Below are positions 60,601-64,000 of a DNA stretch of 64,000 nt, one piece after another. The stretch is taken from contig JANBPT010000077.1 of assembly GCA_027575765.1 (NCBI GenBank), forward strand, positions 1 to 64,000. The letters are read 5' to 3'. Source of the stretch: Tieghemiomyces parasiticus (lineage: Eukaryota; Kickxellomycota; Dimargaritomycetes; Dimargaritales; Dimargaritaceae). Position 1 is the stretch's first letter, and each line of letters opens with the position of its first letter. Both the position numbers and the translations under genes were made by a program. The notes beneath the pieces were generated by a model that saw only the letters and a program-made list of their open reading frames with translations, did not search any database and was not told the DNA's origin.

Positions 60601-63600
60601 CCGCCCGCCCGAGACTGTTCTGAAAGAATTAATAGGACTAGGTTCTCCCCGTCTCGGCCCGTTTATCTTAAGTGCAGTGGCGGTGGTCGGAAGGTGGCGT
60701 TGACCAGTAAAGGTCCGACCACAGTGGCCCACCTGTTCCCGAATATCCCTGTACACCGCTGACAGCGGACATTGAACGGGCCTTTCTTCGTACAGTGCCA
60801 GGCCTACAGCATCTGCAGACTACAGTCTCCGTTCGATGCCGCCCCACCGTACACTAGTTGGCGCGCAGGGCAGAGCCGACCGCGGCTCGTTGAAGCCCAG
60901 CTACGCCCTCCCCTCCCCTGGTCGCACCCGCACTCGAGTTCATGAATACAAGGCCTGTGGTCATCGTCTTCGCTGGCCTGTATGGCGAGCCGGCGGAGAG
61001 TCCGAATTTCAGGCAAGCCAGATGGCGACGAACGAATGGCTGGGCCGTCTTTTGTTTTCATCAGGACCGTCCAGGTCGCGCGCGGCCCCTAGCTACCTCA
61101 TTCAAAAATGCTGTGAGACTGTACCTGGCCCTCCCCCTCCTCTCCTCGTCCCCTACCTCCCTTCACTCCCCACACACACCCACACCCAGCTCGCGAGGTT
61201 GGGTTGCTGGGCCATGGCCACCTGACTGGCGGCCCACTCACGGACCCCTCACCCCTGACGCCCCTCATCGTGCTCGCATGACCGTGGAGAGACGTGGGGG
61301 TGCGGTGGAGCAGGTGGCTGCCTTTGGCAGGTTTAGGGGTTTGGTACTCTGGCTTGCGCGTTGGGCTAGGGTAGGCCACTGTTTGTTTTCAATTCGGAGA
61401 GCCACTGCCCTTACCGAATCTGTGCGAGGACGTGGAGGCTCCTTATTATCATCGAAGAGACTTTCGTGTCATTGAGGGTACCGTACTGTGATGTAGGAGC
61501 CAAGTTGCACACATACACTCGTAGCCGGCCAGCCAAGCCTGTTTTTGTTTACCTGAAGCACCGCTTATTCTGGCAGTTGGCAGGGTAAGGGTTGGGACCA
61601 ACCCATCGTAATTGAACTGTCGACACGGCGCAAACAAAGGACATGTGGCCCTGGATGGGTTCAGCTGCGCGCCAGCACACTGATTTGTACAGTCTACTGG
61701 TCGTTTTCCCACTTACCCCCTTATCTGTATCCTCTACCTCAGTACGGCCCTTAAACACACGAGTTTTTGTTGTCCGGTTCTCTAGGCTAACCGTCACCAC
61801 ACTTGTAGCCCTCACTTACCACCTGCATCCACCCACACTTCCTGGCACCGCACCTCCAGCCACATTGTGGCCCTGCGTATGTATTGGGCGTAAACAGCAC
61901 ACGCCTGCATAGTGAGTCTCACTAGCCGTGTGACATTCTCCTCTGGTAAGGATTCACTAGCAGGGTTGCCTCATCGCCATCCTGTGTAGGTTCCCTAACC
62001 GTTGGGCCCGGAAAATTTATTTTTGGTAAAGCCACGTGTACTACACCACGCCAGTGGCCGGGCTGGACTCTACTGTCGCGGAAAAGGTAGTAAATGAAAG
62101 CGAAGCGCATTCGCAGTTTCGCTTCCTAGTGCCCTTTGAACAAGCCGTTCCCTTGGTCTGGAGCCCCGTGCGCTTTGTCGTGGATTTTCCGCCGGTCGAT
62201 ACATCGGGGTTATGCACTTCCTCTTTGTATTAGCCTTCTTTGTATCCTTGACTCCGTCTCTTTATTTTTGGGGAACCGGTACAATGAGGGCGGGTATACG
62301 AGGCGATAGATAATGGGCCTGGCGGTATGCTTTTATCTCGTACCGAAGAGCGGGGCAGGGTCCCCAGATCGCCACCTAATAGTATGGGCTACTTATTTTT
62401 AGTGTCTCCGGCCCTCAATGCCACTTCGTCATTGTGGGTCACAGTCGGAGAATGAACGAATATTTTTTTTTACTTTGTAGTTCAATCTCTGTACACCACC
62501 ATAATCTAGGGTGCCTTTGAGGAGCGCAAGGTCGGTTCGTACGGTGCATTTCCACTCTAGGGCGTCGCACAGTGCAAGCGCTGGCTATTGGCCTATAGAC
62601 ATAGAGCACAACCAGCCCAAATCGATTGTTCCTCTGCTCGCTATAGTCGAGGGTCTGGCATCTCAAAGTTCTCGCCCGGAACCGAGGGCACATGGTGTGA
62701 AAGAATATCCAGGGATCGACGGGATTGGGAAGCAAGAGCGCCACACCCGAGCCCCAAAAGAAAGCTGTACCCATGATCCCCCCCTCGCCCCAGCCACAAC
62801 ACGACCCATCACTCTTCGGCATCCTTAAGGTATCACTAGTGGTCACCCTTCACCTATCTTCCCCCACCACGGTGGCGGTTACCGTGGCTGGATTCGAGTA
62901 ACCGTTCTGCCCCGCTTAGTATAGTGGCTTGGGTGGTCATAGACCTCTCACACCTCCTCTTGCACACCATCCGTGCACTGGTACCGTAAGTAGGGTGAAG
63001 AAGTAGAGGTGAGGTGAAAGAGAGCGACCTGCCCCCACAGCGCCTCAGGTGTGCTACAGATCCTCCCAGCCACCGGTGTTTAGTAGGACCAGCTCCCACC
63101 CTTACCACCACTGTCGCCACTCATCCTTCGAAATCCGGTACCAAATGGCGAGCTCAGCCATCCCTCTGCCCTAAGGGAATCTCCGTCGGACCGTACGCTG
63201 TGATGCCAGGAGGTTGTTATGGTCCGTGGGCCCAGTGCGTGTACGGGAAATCTGGTAGGCTGTCCCACCCTAGCCACCGTACTACGCCGCAGGGGGGGGG
63301 TGGTATTGGAAGGAATTACCAGGGTATAACAAGCACATGAACCGGTTTCAGTTCGTTCTACTCTCCGTACACGTGCCGAAGGGAGAAGAGGCGAAGGGAT
63401 GCCCAATTCTGCCGGTAGATTCTGAGCCTTCAGATGGGCTCTGCCCAGATATCCCTTCGGCACTTCGCTTTGCTCGTGTTTCATTTTGTCTCGCTCAATC
63501 TGACCCATACCGGTGTGCAGGAGGAATAGTCGACGGCCCGACCGCCTGCGCAACGGAAACTCGGTCGTGCGAATCCTTACGTTCTATGATTAGCGACAGC

Positions 63601-64000
63601 CATGCTGCTCACATCAGTTCTTTAAATTGAATTGAATATATGTTCTGTTCTGTGCGTGTACATCGGCCTCGGCCTGCTGATATCCGCCATTTTTTAGCCG
63701 ACGAGTCCAGTGACGCCCCCATTCGTTGAACAATCCCAATCTAGAGGGTGGGAGGTGATGGTGGCCTCTCTCTGCGGTCCTTACTTTACGGCTTCAACAC
63801 TACACGGCTATTCCCTCGGTCTATCCAGGATAACGCTGGGCACTCAAGAGCAGCAGAGATAGGGAGAGCTGGTTCTACCAAGACCTTGGTGATCAGTTTA
63901 GATACCGTGTCACCTCTTGGCATGCTCCGCCCCTCCCTCTCAGGATTGGGGGGGGGAGGTTTCCCTTCCCAACTTGGCCATTTTAGAATATATGGTGAGC
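57643..64000. other. Right-hand 6.4 kb: kinase upstream region, then no supported gene
   Basis: The first kilobase is purine-rich on the plus strand, i.e. C/T-rich on the kinase strand, like the leader of the other kinase. A weak TATA-like GTATTTAAAC lies on the minus strand near 58258-58268. Beyond about 58.6 kb there are frames of 60-180 codons on both strands, none with recognisable motifs and none longer than chance allows. No RNA gene or repeat array is seen. Confidence 0.55.

Noticed and set aside
60942..61475. 177-codon plus-strand frame starting with ATG
   Set aside because: No motif or family resemblance, and its length is within chance expectation; no promoter signal seen.
62036..62233. 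65-codon frame with a coding-like appearance (SQFRFLVPFEQAVPLVW)
   Set aside because: No ATG start, no convincing upstream exon and no recognised family; may be a gene fragment but evidence is too thin.

Overview
The window looks like nuclear DNA from a fungus. The evidence is a giant fungal-style NRPS, two HAL4/SAT4-type protein kinases of the kind expanded in fungi, a spliced DUF4604 gene (relative of human KIAA1143), a eukaryotic tRNA-Gly, TATA boxes and GT-AG introns. The long gene-poor spacers full of poly-C/poly-G tracts and microsatellites, together with large NRPS content, make me suspect an early-diverging, zygomycete-type lineage (Kickxellomycotina/Dimargaritomycotina-like). That placement is a guess, not something the sequence proves.

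Layout. Positions 1-16065 (minus strand) hold one continuous reading frame of 5,355 codons for a multimodular NRPS whose 3' end lies beyond the left edge. Its order is partial C-A-T-E, then C with relics of A and T, then C-A-T-E, C-A-T, and C-A running off the window. The second module appears dead: its A domain lacks the whole core and its T domain has no GGxS serine. The following C domain has a degraded HHxxxDG motif. A single in-frame TAA at 6886-6888 interrupts the second epimerization domain, although homology and frame continue on both sides. Positions 18088-19711 (minus) hold a two-exon gene for a protein with a signal peptide and an F-box-like motif.

From about 19.9 to 42.7 kb there is a gene desert of roughly 23 kb in which I recognise no gene. 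Positions 43208-44512 (plus) and 56449-57642 (minus) encode two paralogous Ser/Thr kinases facing each other. Between them lie a tRNA-Gly(GCC) (50931-51001, minus) and, divergently transcribed with only 23 bp between the tRNA and its TATA box, the DUF4604 gene (51207-52025, plus, one intron). The right-hand 6 kb (57.7-64 kb) has no gene I can support.

Nothing ties the genes into one pathway: the NRPS is a candidate secondary-metabolite gene without recognisable tailoring, transport or regulatory partners in the window. The most unusual content is inside the NRPS: an internal relic module, a degenerate condensation domain and a nonsense codon in an otherwise well-kept frame.
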